DNA of 64,000 bases from Procambarus clarkii (taxonomy: Eukaryota; Arthropoda; Malacostraca; Decapoda; Cambaridae). The stretch is taken from assembly GCF_040958095.1 (NCBI RefSeq), contig NC_091209.1, positions 8,930,830 to 8,994,829 on the forward strand, in the 5' to 3' direction. The position numbers were made by a program, and so were the translations under genes. The notes beneath the pieces were generated by a model, which was not told the origin of the DNA, did no database searches, and saw only the letters and a program-made list of their open reading frames with translations. Numbering within the stretch: the stretch's first letter is position 1; every line of letters begins with the position of its first letter. Below, in pieces: positions 1 through 12,760 of the stretch.

Positions 1-597
<597 letters not shown>

Positions 598-654
598 GTA
601 AGTTGCTTACCCTGGTGCCTTGTGGTCGTTTTCGAACCCATTGTTGGTATAATA

Positions 655-800
655 AATCACTGAACTGTTGTAACTAGCTTATCAAGATTGTAACTGAAAT
701 TTTGGGGTTCAGTTCCTGAGAGATTAATATTAAGTTCTTCTGTAACCGTTTCCGTTATTGCCGTTCAGGATGGGTATGGGGTGTATAATAAATGAGCTAA
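655..800 (+). repeat. Dispersed repeat X, copy 1
   Basis: A stretch reading through ggggttcagttcctgag and ending ggggtgtataataaatgag. It matches, on the opposite strand, the sequence at 7065-7200. An AATAAA-like end suggests the 3' end of a retroelement, but no coding sequence is attached, so the class is not established. Confidence 0.55.
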
Positions 801-1155
801 CGAAGAACAACTGCTAATAGGTTACAACCAGGAAACACATGACGTAGCCGGAATAGCATAACTTTATTACGCTCTTAAAAAGTTGTAACAACATAACAAT
901 AGTTGAAATACAGAGATGTTTGTGACAGTCAATGCTAAGCTTTCTATAGCCTAGTATAGTCTGTCATCTATGACGCGTTAGGAAATGTATATGTTTATCT
1001 CTCAGAATGTTTGGTAATACGTTTATTGTTTGTGATGTGTGTCTATGTATGTATTAACACGATGTACTAAACGGGGTGATAATAGCTTGAGCTACCTCAT
1101 CCCTTTGTGTGTATTTTACCTCAATAAACTTATTTCAATTTCAATTTCAAATTTC
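801..1155 (+). repeat. Unassigned sequence ending in a LINE-type 3' tail with (TTTCAA)n
   Basis: Nothing is recognised in 801-1020. From about 1020 the sequence runs to an AATAAA at about 1122 and a short TTTCAA tandem at 1132-1150. A short simple-repeat tail after a poly(A)-like signal is typical of non-LTR retrotransposon 3' ends. No coding remnant is attached. Confidence 0.4.
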
Positions 1156-1284
1156 TATGACGCGGGTACCAAAGCACACAAGCTGGGAAAGCTTTGATAT
1201 CGGTATGTGTATTGTTATCTCCAGCAGCTCCCGTTAGATAAGTGTGCAAGGAACACAGATGTGGTCCCCAAGTTTGCAGGGACA

Positions 1285-1548
1285 ATAACACCACGCAGGA
1301 GCTGGTCGGCCGAGCGGACAGCACACTGGGCTTCTGATCCTGTGGTCCCGGGTTCGATCTCGGGCTCCAGCGAGAAACGATGGGCAGAGCTTCTTTCACC
1401 CTATGTCCCTGTTACCTAGCAGTAAATAGGTACCTGGGAGTTAGTCAGCTGTCACGGGCTGCTTCCTGGGGGTGGAGGCCTAGTCAAGGACAGGGCCGCG
1501 GGGACACTAAAGCCCCGAAATCAACTCAAGATAACCTCAAGATAGCTG
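1285..1548 (+). mobile_element. tRNA-headed SINE with shared core, copy 1
   Basis: The head reads tggtcggccgagcgg (A-box-like) and gggttcgatctcggg (B-box-like), so it derives from a tRNA; an Arg-type source is possible but not proven. The body contains acctagcagtaaataggtac and gggagttagtca, which are also seen at 59300-59560 and, diverged, at 32405-32600, 36405-36540 and 3428-3500. It ends in a short tandem of caagataacct. It is the best-preserved copy in the window. No flanking target duplication was found by eye. Confidence 0.75.
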
Positions 1549-2889
1549 TTCTTTTCGCAAAACGTTCCCTTCATACCCAGGACGGTTTTCAGCTTGGGTA
1601 CTCGATAGTGGTATGGGGAGATTTTTGTCCAAGATGGCCGCAGTGCCCACTTCGACTCGTATCAGAATGGTTTCTAACTCTGGGAAAGCTTCTAGCTAAA
1701 TACTGCCGAGGACCACAATTATTCAGAACGTTTTTACGCAGCGTAATACCATGTTTACGTTAACAATTTGTTCTAATGAAAGAAAAATCTTGGATTAAAA
1801 GGAAAGTAAGTTACCGTTTAGGTGGGTGAAAAAATATATTATCAGCCATATCTTTTCCTAAAAAAAGAAAATATGTCTCCCTTAATAGCCCGTCGCATTT
1901 TGACTTATATTTATACGACCAAAAACTGTCGTACTATAAAATTGGTAACGGCTTACGAAATTAACATAATGTCTTCGTATTGTGTTCGTCAGAGGTGGGA
2001 CCTCTGGTAGGTTAGAATAGGGCTCTTAAATACAATTTCTTGACGTTGGGAACACTCGCGAGAACGGGCTGATCTATAAGTCTGTTGGAGGATGGAGGCC
2101 AGATGTTTGGGGCTAGCCTTGCCAAGCTTTGCAGGATGACTGGTGATTGTTCAGGGATGGTCATAGGCGGGTTTGGGTTACAGCCTACACAATATTTGTC
2201 AGTGACACTGATCTCTAATTTAGTACCTCCTGTCTATCCTATTTTTTCGGAGTATTGGGACTACGTTCCCTATATTCCAAAATTATTTTGTCGAGTGTTT
2301 TATTGATAACTTTAGTTAGTGGGTGGTCAAGTACCTCTGTAGCCTCCTTCAAGAACAGTGATGAGACTAAATCTGTTTTTATTGATTTTGTTACATCTAT
2401 AGTTCCTCTACGTAGACAATGGCTTAATTTCACTAGCTGTTGCGGAAGAGAAACATCAAGATATATGTGGGAAAAATCCAGAAAACTAAAGGAAGCCTAT
2501 TGCGACCTAAACCCGCCCCCCCCCCCACACACACAGGCCCAGTAAGCTTAACAAACTTATAAGCTTGTGGAGTGATGCAATGTGCGTGTTTCTGACGTGA
2601 AAAATAACTTGCAAACTCTATAATAATTTAAAACATCACACAACAATTCCAGATTCCTGAAACTGTGTCATGCGTGGGCAGCAGAATTGTACCTAAACGC
2701 TTTTATATTTTCAGTATCTGGATTAACGTAATCGTGTTTAAACAAGTAATTCGTTTAAAATTGAGGAAGATGACTCCACCAGCCACTGATGGCAGAATAA
2801 GCTCAGGTAATTTGTAGCCTCATTGCCAGATGTGGTTCATTGAGCGGGGCGCACCTCACCTGTGTTGATGGTGTGTTGATATAATAAAC
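1549..2889. other. No recognisable gene
   Basis: No convincing ORF or known element. It holds a C run followed by a short CA run at about 2513-2536. Short open frames here have no domain or splice support. Confidence 0.5.
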
Positions 2890-2983
2890 TATCCTCTATT
2901 ACTGTCACTCGCCCACACCTGCACCACACACACCTGCACCACACACCCAGCCCACACCTGCACCACACACACACACACCTATA
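2890..2983. repeat. CA-rich minisatellite
   Basis: Irregular tandem copies of cacctgcaccacaca. They adjoin a LINE reverse-transcriptase relic, as do the AC arrays near 35.2 and 46.8 kb. Confidence 0.7.
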
Positions 2984-3245
2984 CGTCAATGTTTGCCGAC
3001 AACCACAAGCTGATGAGGAATGTAAAAACTGAGTACTGCCTACCGTTAAAGAATGATCTTGACAAACTCTAAAAATGAGCAAATAATGGTTGCTAGAATT
3101 TAATCCCATCAAGTGTAAGGTCATGAAGATGAGAAAGTGAGAAAGGAGACCAGGGGGGGGGGAAATCTATACCATAACAATACAACTATAGGAGCCAGAG
3201 AGAAAGAAATGATTTGGGCTGGGATATAATTCCAACACTTTCTCC
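2984..3245 (+). pseudogene. Decayed LINE reverse transcriptase fragment
   Basis: Translation gives MFADNHKLMRNVKTEYC, followed by a Leu/Lys-rich stretch and a remnant of the usual '.EFN..KCKVM' region, with several stops. It resembles the palm-C (FADD) segment of a non-LTR reverse transcriptase, with FADD decayed to FADN. It is probably from the same LINE family whose C-terminal end occurs at 35314, 38470, 39265 and 46648, which is an inference from the usual order of such proteins. Confidence 0.55.
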
Positions 3246-3427
3246 AGAGGCAGACATAAACAGATTAACATGGACATTGTATGCGTAATTGTTGTTTAAT
3301 TTAATAATTTAATAATAACAGAATCGGCTACCTAAAACTTTGAGGTGAATACAGGAGTAGAGGACTTCTGACTCCTGTTAGCAGGCTGAGAACTTTCCCT
3401 TCCCACTGAAAGCCTCAATCTATATAC

Positions 3428-3500
3428 TAGTTTCCCCCCTGGAACACGATCCGCCATTCGGTTTTCAACCAGGTCCTCAATTACTGCTGGGTGGACCTGG
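3428..3500 (-). mobile_element. SINE core fragment, diverged copy
   Basis: On the - strand it reads cccagcagtaattgaggacc and then tggttgaaaaccgaatggc, closely matching 36475-36530. No head or tail is recognisable. Confidence 0.5.
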
Positions 3501-3998
<498 letters not shown>

Positions 3999-3999
3999 T

Positions 4000-4420
4000 T
4001 TTGGTCCATAATTAGGCCTAGGCTAGGTGTTTAGGTTCTGTTGGCAATTATTTGTGTTTTAAGTACATGGTGAAGCATTGCAACCTGTCCTCGACTCAAG
4101 TCCATTCCATCCGGCGGTCGACCCCACAGACGCATTCATAAATTTTAACATGCTGTTCATTCAAAACGGGAATTTTCTCAAATATAAATTAATATTATAA
4201 TAACATAATGTGCATATATAGGCATAGGTTAGGTTAGATATTTAGGTTCTGATGGCGATTATTTGTACTTGTAGTACGTGGGTGAAGCGTTTACAGCGTT
4301 GTGATTCCAACAAAACTCGTTAGTGAAGCACTTGTTCCGAAAGTGTTCGGATGTCATCAGTTGTGAGTCGTGTGTAAACCGTTTTTCATTCATAACCAGC
4401 GGGTTTGGCGGGTGGATGGA
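4000..4420 (+). repeat. Dispersed repeat Y, two partial tandem copies
   Basis: The pattern taggttctg(t/a)tggc...gtacatgg(g)tgaagc occurs at about 4020-4080 and again at about 4225-4300. A third copy lies at about 11790-11960 with the same order of motifs. Nature unknown. It lies immediately upstream of the lectin gene promoter. Confidence 0.5.
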
Positions 4421-4551
4421 ATGGTCTTTGTTTATGAGGACAAGCTGCAAGATCAGCGGATGGGCCAAACGTATCACCAAACTAGCACTTTAATTGTTTT
4501 GACTGTAGATCCAAGTGTAAATAGTGGCTGTGGCTTGTGGGGGAAGGCCGA

Positions 4552-4660
4552 CCAATGGCAGCCCTGAGATGTATACATACGTAGACATTTTCAGCCAATC
4601 ATAATTAATGTCGTGTGTATAAAAGTGGAGTTGTTGATCCTGGGAACATTGTGCTCTACT
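4552..4660 (+). promoter_or_regulatory. Promoter of the C-type lectin domain gene
   Basis: CCAAT boxes occur at 4552-4556 and 4595-4599. A strong TATAAAAG box is at 4618-4625. Transcription is expected 25-32 bases downstream, near aacattgtg at about 4645-4653. The first ATG, at 4691, is directly followed by a splice donor. The arrangement is a compact pol II promoter with a short leader of about 40 bases. The start site is inferred, not observed. Confidence 0.7.
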
Positions 4661-4690
4661 CCTTGCCACAGTGACAACACCTAGCCAGCT

Positions 4691-6336
4691 ATGGTAAGTA
4701 TTATACTTTATATTATTGTTTATGTACTGTTTGACACTTTAGTATGTATTATTACATAAATCTTATCTAGTACCAATGGTCAACTTTGGTGTAGCATAAA
4801 GTTATATTGGAATTTGCATAGACAATTGGACACTAACAATGTCTTTAATTATGACGTTAAGGTTTCATTATTTTTAATTCGCGTTTAATCACTACAGTAG
4901 GTGATAATTGCTAGATTTAAAAAGAAGCCTAATAATTATATTCTTTTAAACCCAACATGAGTAATGAAGGTAGGATTGTAAAGATTTAATATCTTGACCG
5001 TTCACATCTTTATATGGCAGTACTCTAGATGTAATGGGCCCCTTAAACCATCCTCTGTTCTTCCCTTAAACAACTTTAACGTTACACAGGCCTTTATAAC
5101 CTACTACTTCGGGCAAATAAAGTTGGTTTCTTTCCAGAGAACTATCTCCACCCTGACCCTAGTGCTGGTGGCGGCGTCTGCCTGGGCCCAGTACCACATA
5201 AGGCGTGATGGTACACCTATAATATTCGGGGGGTCGGGTGACGCTACCATGGCGGCGTCCCCCGGGCTCCTTGTGGTGGCGCCCCGTCAAGAGGGCTCCC
5301 CTCAACCTCCCCAACCTGCTCCTCGGCCCCAACCTCAACCACCGGTACCAGCCCAAGATGTCTTGCCTCAACGGTTCCAGCTTTCCGGAGAGGCTGCTCC
5401 ACTTAATCCATTCCAGGCTTCCCTCTGTGACGCTAAGAAACCTCTGGTAAAAATGATTAAATCTTGTAACTTAAATAGATATACTATATATAGTATAGTT
5501 AAACTTGGTAACGGTTGCGCAAAATTAAATCTGTAAAGTTATTACTATACAGTTAAATCTAAAAGATAACATAATACGCTAGTTTCTAGTGATTTATTTG
5601 GTAACTTGTAGGTTGACGAGGTAGAGTCCGGGAGGGCGTACCACCTGTCGTGGTGTCACGACTCTGGGCGGACCTACACCTGGGAACAAGCGTCGCGTTA
5701 CTGTGCTGCTCTGGGCCACGGCTTCCAGGCCCTCAGTATAGAGACCCAACCTGAACAACACTTTATAGCCACTATCATCGTTAAACGTAAGAACTTCAGT
5801 GTAATCTTGGATATAGACAATAAGTTGTAATGTACTTTTCTCGTGAATGCCACAGTACTTTGTATGTAATCGTTAACTATAAAACTCTACCTAATATTAT
5901 ACACTGGTTTTCCCGTGTTTGTCAGACTACGTCACTGACATCTGGACTAGCGGCAACAAGATTAATAACAGGTTCTGGGTGTGGGCATCTGGTGTGGCTT
6001 CCACCTACACCAACTGGTCCCTTACTGGCAGGTAACTATTTACTCCTTCACACGCCAGAGCATGGTTCACAAACCGAAGAGAAAAATATTGTACGGTAAT
6101 ATAATTTTACTTTAAGGTAATTTGTCTAGAGTAGGGGGTTTATGAGTATTAATTACAAAGTGTACGTCGTGGGTTGTTGCAGGCGCGGCGTGCCCCAGCC
6201 GGACAACACTGAGGGCAACGAGGACTGTCTGGCAGTTCTCAACAACCACTACAACGACGGCGTCTCTTGGCACGACTCTAGCTGCTACCGCTTCAGACGT
6301 GTTATATGCGAGGCGCCACAGTTCTACAAAGTGTAA
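4691..6336 (+). CDS. Secreted C-type lectin domain protein, five coding exons
   Basis: Exons are 4691-4693, 5138-5446, 5612-5786, 5926-6031 and 6183-6336. All introns are GT-AG and the phases agree, giving 248 codons. Exon 1 codes only the initiator Met, followed by gtaagt. Residues 2-18 form a signal peptide with likely cleavage at SAWA/QYH. Residues 50-74 are Pro/Gln-rich. The lectin fold spans about 98-243, with WEQA at 128-131, conserved Cys 135, 213, 232 and 240 and extra Cys 98 and 119. QPDN at 203-206 is a calcium/sugar-site motif of the galactose-type QPD class, and WHDSSC at 227-232 stands where WND is usual. It resembles the extracellular CTLD proteins found widely in arthropods. 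A role in immunity or cuticle/matrix is possible but not shown. The second donor (gtaaaa) is weaker than the others. Confidence 0.85.
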
Positions 6337-6365
6337 AACATTCCTTGGGTTAAATTGACATGTAT

Positions 6366-6371
6366 AATAAA
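6366..6371 (+). terminator. Poly(A) signal of the lectin gene
   Basis: AATAAA lies 30 bases after the TAA stop at 6334-6336, a normal spacing for a very short 3' UTR. Confidence 0.75.
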
Positions 6372-7064
6372 TCTTCGTACACTTCTATACGTATTAATAT
6401 TGTCTGTCTAACCCTCTGATAACTGGGAAGCTCTCAAATCTACAATAGTAAGAGATGTATGTAAGAAACACTTTATGTGAATTTTTTTGCCTGAAAGTTT
6501 GACTCTTGTGTACCGGGGACAAAGCTGTAGGTAGAAAATGCCTTCCTAGATACCAAAGGCCATAATCTAACTGAAATGGACAAATCCTGTGATTGCTCAA
6601 AAAATTGGTTAACTAGTGTAATGACAAATTTCTACCGATTGTACAAAATACATATTTAGCAGACTTGCTTGGAATATCTAGTCTCCAATCGGTAACACCC
6701 TCGCACATTGCAGGCCTTGTATACAAAAGCACCTCGGCTTAAATAGAATATTTAAGGTATACTGTAATCATCATATAAAACTTTCCACTATTCACACAGG
6801 ACTTCAGGGAGAGTAAGACTGAACACTAGTGTACGTGAGCATGTACACTACATTAGGAATAGGTGGCATGTTAACGCTTCAAGGGCGTCAAACATCTGTT
6901 CCATGGGGGACCAGTGTACCACTAGCTTCTGGGGTGAAAGTTCCTTTGGGCCTCCATACCTACATTGGTAGTCCGTAGGGGAATTCCTTGGGTTTCCATC
7001 ACCACCCGTACATAGGCTCTTATAGTGGCCCTGATCGTCCCATGGTTCGCGACTAACAATTTTT
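6372..7064. other. No recognisable gene
   Basis: Unique-looking sequence downstream of the lectin gene. No ORF, RNA or element supported. Confidence 0.5.
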
Positions 7065-7200
7065 AGTTTAGTTCATTTATTATGCACCCCATAACCCATC
7101 TTGTGGGCGGTAGTAGAAAGGGTTAGAGGCACATAATGGGCTCAGGGACTGAACCCCACAATTCATTTAGCTAAGCAAGTTACAATCTTGAGCTAGTTAA
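7065..7200 (-). repeat. Dispersed repeat X, copy 2
   Basis: The reverse complement matches 655-800: ggggttcagtccctgag followed, near the end, by ggggtgcataataaatga. See copy 1. Confidence 0.55.
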
Positions 7201-7775
7201 AAAATTCAGTAAAAGTAGTCGCGTCATAAATGGGTTGGAGATCAACCACAAGTACAGGTTCTAAATTAAGAAACTGACATGTGGAGAGCTAATGTCACAA
7301 TTGATGATTGTCCTGCACACCGCCCCCCATCCAGTGGGCACAATGCAGGCATGTCAAAGCTCAAATCGGAGATCGTTTATGAACAAAATGCAAGCACTTC
7401 ATCTTGACCAACCTGAAGTATGATGGATGTAACTTGTACTTTTGTGTTTAAAAATATTAATACCGACAAGAGTTCAGAAGCACTTTAAATTAGTTTAGTT
7501 TTGTTGGGTTCCCAGCCATATTGGTGTGTAGTACATACATACATACAATGCCTAAAGCCACTATTACGCAATGCGTTTCGGGCAAGAAAAACATTAATAT
7601 CTAGAACTTAATACTAATTGAGCATAAAGAATAAAAAGTGTAGAGAACAAATACAAATAAAGATAAAAAAGGGGGAACATGACTGAAAAAGCAGCACAAA
7701 TACAATAGGTTGACAGTGTTGATTAAAAAAAAAGAAAATAACAGACATGGGTTGACAATAGAGGAGTGAGGTAGA
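7201..7775. repeat. Unassigned sequence with dispersed repeat Z
   Basis: At 7545-7620 the motif cctaaagccactattacgca, followed by gcgtttcgggcaag, is found again (diverged) at about 11160-11215, 12425-12462 and, on the - strand, at 29715-29755. It may be the 3' UTR of the LINE at 7776-10335. Nothing else is recognised. Confidence 0.4.
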
Positions 7776-8075
7776 TTACAGGGAATTTATTAGGTAGTGT
7801 TTACTTTTTATCTTAAACTGGTTGAGAGAGGTACAGTCTTTAACATGGTTGGGAAGGTCATTCCACATTCTGGGCCCCTTGATTTGCAGAGCATTTCTAG
7901 TTTGATAAAGACGTACTCTTGGAATATCAAAACTGTATTTATTTCTGGTGTGGTGCTCATGGGTTCTGTAACAACCTTCTATGAAGCTTTTAAGATCAGG
8001 ATTGGCATTATAGTTTAGCGTTTTATATATGTATAATACACATGAGAGAATGTGCAGAGACTTAATATCTAACAT
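7776..8075 (-). pseudogene. LINE reverse transcriptase C-terminal region
   Basis: Carries the thumb/connection signature: RNKYSFDIPRVRLYQTRN, then GPRMWNDLPNHVKDC and FKIKSKHYLI. This is the standard end of many LINE polymerases. It is separated from the main RT frame by the shift described above. Confidence 0.8.
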
Positions 8076-8158
8076 ATTCAGAGATTTGAGTAGGGGTACC
8101 GAGTGATGTCTGGGGCCAGAGTTGTATATTGTCCTAATAGCAGCTTTGTGTTGGGTAA

Positions 8159-9595
8159 TTAGAGGACGTAAGTGATTTTGGGTAGTAGAACCCCAAGCAC
8201 AAATACCATAGTTGAGATAAGGATAGATAAGGGAGTAATAGACACCAGGGCAGGGCGTGGTACATAATATCTGATCTTAGAAAGAATGCCCACAGTTTTT
8301 GAAACTTTTTTTGATATGTTTAGAATGTGTCCCTGGAAATTCAGCTTGTGGTCAATGAGAACGCCAAGGAATTTGCCATCTAATTTGTTACAAATTTGGG
8401 TATTGTTTATTTTGAGATTTATATGACTAGAGGATTTATTGCCAAACAGAATATAGAAAGTTTTGTCAATGTTAAGGGTGAGTTTGTTGGCAGTTAGCCA
8501 AAGATGGACTTTACTTAGCTCAGTATTTACTGTGGCATTTAGAGCAAGAGGGTCAGGACTGGAGTAAATGAAGGTTGTGTCGTCAGCAAATAGAATTGGT
8601 TTGAGGTGTTGGGAGGCATTTGGAAGGTCATTAATGTAGATGAGAAAGAGGAGAGGGCCAAGTATGCTGCCCTGAGGAACACCAATGTTGATGGGTAGGG
8701 TGGGAGAAATTGTATTATTCACAGAAACATATTGGAGCCTGTCAGTAAGGTAGGACTCGAGGTATTGTAGGGAGTGTCCTCTGACTCCATAATGATGTAA
8801 TTTAAGAAGGTTATGGTGGTTGACAGTATCAAAAGCTTTACGCAGGTCCACAAATAACCCAACAGGGAACTCCTTTTTATCAAGAGCTGTATGAATCGAG
8901 TTAAGCATACTAATAAGTGCATCGTTAGTGCTTTTTTTGGGTCTGAAGCCATATTGGCAAGGGCTAAGTATATTGAGTTTGGCTAGATATGAGTAAAGCT
9001 GCTTATATATAAGTTTTCCAAAAATTTTTGACAAGTTTGGCAGGATTGATATAGGTCTGTAGTTGTTAACATCTGTGAGATCATCACATTTGTGGACAGG
9101 CGTTACTCTCGCTTTTTTTAGAATATCTGGAAAGGTTTGGAGTTCAAGTGACTTCTTGAAGAGCAAAGCAATAGCAGGGGCTAAAGATCTGGAGGCTTTT
9201 TTGTAAATTAAAGTTGGTATCTCCTCAAGGGCACCAGACTTGGTTTTAAGGGAAAGGATTATCTCATTGACGTCAGTGGAGTTAATAGGCTTTAGGTACA
9301 GAGACTGTGGATAGTTACCTGTAAGATAGTCCTTAATGTCAGTACTGGAAGATGGAATATCATTTGCAAGGGATGAACCAATGGAAGAGAAGAACCTATT
9401 GAACTCAATAGCAGAATCAGAGGCTGAAAGCTGACCATCGTTATTAGACAGGAGAGTCGGTTTGTTATTTAAAGATTTCTTTGATCCCAATATTTGTGAA
9501 ATTGTGCTCCAAGTTTGTTTAATGTTGCTCTTTATTTGAGTAAATTTATCTTCGTAGTATTTAGTTTTGGCTCGTCTAATTATCTTAGATAGCAA
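8159..9595 (-). pseudogene. LINE reverse transcriptase
   Basis: Over 450 residues of reverse transcriptase with YRPISILPNLSKIF, GLFVDLRKAFDTVNHH (motif A Asp), GVPQGSILGPLLFLIYIND (motif B) and ILFADDTTFIYS (motif C, FADD). All catalytic Asp residues are present. Near 8235 a 1-base change shifts the frame, so the end of this ORF is out of frame. The true continuation (LNYGICAWGS...) runs on to 7776. Confidence 0.9.
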
Positions 9596-9633
9596 TAATG
9601 AGTAATTCTTTGAGAATTCTTTGGAGACAATTC

Positions 9634-10335
9634 CTAACCTATACTTCTTGTCAAGGTCGTGTTTTTGTTAATGGATTTCAGTATTCCCTTTGTAAGCCAA
9701 GGATTGTTAAGCCTTTTGCTTGTGACTTGTTTTGTAAGCCTAGGACAGTGGGTGTTATAAAGGCTAAGAGTTGTTTGTAGAAAAGATTGCACAGCTAGGT
9801 TGATGTCCCCTATGTTACCTAACTCGGACTCCCAGTTGACATTATCAGCAGCAGTTATAAAATTGTTTATAGCAGTTTCATTGTGCAGCCTAAAGCTTAA
9901 CTCCCTTGTTTCTAGAGGTGGTTTGCTAATGTTAGTTAAGAGAAATGTGGGGTAGTGGTCTGTAGTGCTATCGGTGATTATACCTGAAGTAAGCGGAGAG
10001 GTTATGTTGGTCCAGATGTGATCTAGAGTCGTGGCAGTGCTATCAGTGATTCTAGTAGGTCTAGTGATTAAGGGTATGAGGAAGCAGGAATTCATACAGT
10101 TGAGGAAGCTAACAGCAGTAGGGTGTTCAGGCTCGCAGAGGTCAATATTAAAGTCCCCTGCGATAATTAGGTGGTTTTTGTTCAGTTTGTTATCAAGTAT
10201 TAGATATCTAAGGTTTGAGTTGAATACAGACACATCAGTGTTGGGAATTCTATAGACTGCACCCACAGACAGGACAGACTCGGCACCCTTGACTCTGAAG
10301 CTGGCGAAGATATACTCCCCATAGCAGTCTCTAGT
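9634..10335 (-). pseudogene. LINE apurinic-type endonuclease, C-terminal part
   Basis: Contains IIAGDFNIDL (metal-site GDFN), TTLDHIWTN and a terminal TTDHYP (the catalytic SDH-like pair), the usual order for an APE endonuclease of LINEs. The N-terminal catalytic residues lie beyond the truncation. A 1-base indel near 9635 separates it from the reverse transcriptase frame. Confidence 0.8.
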
Positions 10336-10377
10336 GTCTCTAGTGTCTCTAGTGTCTCTAGTCTCTAGTGTCTTTAA
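10318..10377. repeat. Short tandem (CTCTAGTGT-like) at junction of two LINEs
   Basis: About five copies of a 10-base unit gtctctagt. It separates the truncated - strand LINE from a + strand LINE tail, so it marks the join between two insertions. Confidence 0.8.
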
Positions 10378-10935
10378 ATGAGCGTGCGGATGCTGCCGCT
10401 AAGGAAGCTGTCCGCTCTTGTCCCATCTCTCGTAAAGGCATTCCGTATTCCGACTTTTACCCGGTTATCCGTTCCTCAGTCCTTACCCGTTGGCAGGCTT
10501 CTTGGTTGTCTGTTACTGGTAACAAGCTGCGTACTCTTAAATGTTGTTTCCTCGTGGCCGTCCTCCTTCCACCGTAACCGGCGATGGGAAACGGCTCTGG
10601 CGAGGTTGCGTATTGGCCATACTCGCTTAACCCATGGTCACTTGATGGAGCGCCGCCCTGCTCCTTATTGTCCTAGTTGCATTGTCCCTCTTACGGTCGT
10701 GCATGTCCTTCTTGAATGTCCTGACTTCCAGGACGAGCGTGTGTCTTGCTTTCCGACCACCCCTCGCGGTCACCTGTCCCTCGATAGAATTCTTGGTGAC
10801 TCGGATACTTTTGATATCGTTCGCCTTATGCGTTTTTGTTCTCGTATTGGCATCCTTGGTGATATTTAGCGCCCTCTGATTATTTTGCGTATTTGATGGT
10901 GCTACATAGCCTTCCCGGTTTGGTTCCTTCTTTTG
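10366..10935 (+). pseudogene. LINE RNase H end and zinc-knuckle C-terminal tail
   Basis: The first frame begins LNERADAAAKEAV, the last RNase H motif (NERAD..A). After a frameshift near 10545 it continues RRWETALARLRIGHTRLTHG and then CPSC...VVHVLLECPDF, a Cys/His cluster typical of the C-terminus of RNase H-bearing LINEs (I/Jockey type). The reading ends at 10869. Only the 3' end is present. It is not part of the neighbouring - strand LINE. Confidence 0.75.
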
Positions 10936-11577
10936 ATAATTACTTACTTTAAATTAGTTTATATCAAACTGGAAATTTTGCGAGAGTCCCTGCTGTCTAC
11001 TTGGTTTTCTGTTTAGCAGCGTTACGCAGAAGTGTAAAGTACAATTTTGGGGATACTAAAATATTTTATGGCACCTAGATTTCGATAGGCTTATTAAACC
11101 CTAGATTATAATTGATCATTCAAAATGAGTTGCAAACATGTTGGATTACTAGATGGCTAGTACATAGTATGCCTTGAGCAACTAATACGCAGTTTCGGGC
11201 AAGGTAAAACTGGATAAATTGCTGGCCTGAACTAGCTGCTAGGTCTCCAGGAACTAAAAGTGAGAGGAAGCCGGCGGCTTGTCAAATAATCTCCAGTTGG
11301 ATACCTTTCAATAATTTTGTTCTATACTGAAGTGCAATATTGCGGGGGGGGGGTACTGGGAGGACCCAGAAATAAGAACTAGGCTTTTTAATGTTTGTTG
11401 TTGTGCTATAGTTGTTAGCAGTGCCTAATTGTATCGCATTCCTGTAAGCACGAGGTGACGCAGGTGAAATGGGATGGTCAGCCTCTTAAAGATAACAGTT
11501 TGGTTATCCTTGCTCCTGGCAGTGATTGTTGAAATGTGTAGTTCGGTGTGTAGCTTGAGGTGTCTCAGCAGTTTGGA
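10936..11577. other. No recognisable gene
   Basis: Contains a diverged repeat Z copy (about 11160-11215) and a G run at about 11343-11351. Otherwise nothing is supported. Confidence 0.4.
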
Positions 11578-11677
11578 GGGTTAAGACCCCGGGTCGACCC
11601 GTCCTCGGGCCAGGCCTCGTCAATGCAGGGTTAAGACCCCGGGTCGACCCGTCCTCGGGCCAGGCCTCGTCAATGCA
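11578..11677. repeat. Perfect 50-base tandem duplication
   Basis: Two adjacent copies starting ggttaagaccccgggtcgac, period exactly 50. The unit is GC-rich and contains SmaI/SalI-like palindromes. No other copies in the window. Confidence 0.9.
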
Positions 11678-11699
11678 GCGCCCCCTTCTCCAAAGACTT

Positions 11700-12657
<958 letters not shown>

Positions 12658-12660
12658 TCA

Positions 12661-12760
12661 ACAATGGGTATTCAATGGGTATTAAATTCCAACACAAGAC
12701 AGAACACGAAACAATGGGTATTGAATGGGTATTAAATTCAAACACACGACAGAACACGAA
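12661..12760. repeat. 50-base tandem duplication within PLE 3' UTR
   Basis: Two copies starting acaatgggtatt(c/g)aatggg, period 50, with a third partial start at 12761. The sequence is the - strand of the PLE repeat tail. Confidence 0.85.

Larger units (their letters stand above)
7776..10335 (-). mobile_element. APE-type non-LTR retrotransposon (LINE), 5'-truncated and frameshifted
   Basis: Reading down the - strand gives endonuclease C-terminal half, reverse transcriptase and C-terminal thumb region in the correct order, but in three frames. Endonuclease sequence can be followed up to about 10335 (CYGEYIFASFRVKG). Its N-terminal half is missing, so the copy is 5'-truncated at a CTCTAGTGT tandem. 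The family is in the Jockey/CR1/L2-like range; I cannot place it more closely by eye. Confidence 0.85.

Noticed and set aside
1130-1763. Short frames across the SINE at 1.3-1.5 kb
   Set aside because: They overlap tRNA-like head and SINE core on both strands.
4994-5536. A 180-codon ORF starting at 4994 as the lectin start
   Set aside because: Its N-terminal 48 codons lie in intron 1 and lack a signal peptide; the splice from ATG at 4691 into AGA at 5138 gives a clean signal peptide, and the ORF end runs past the donor at 5447.
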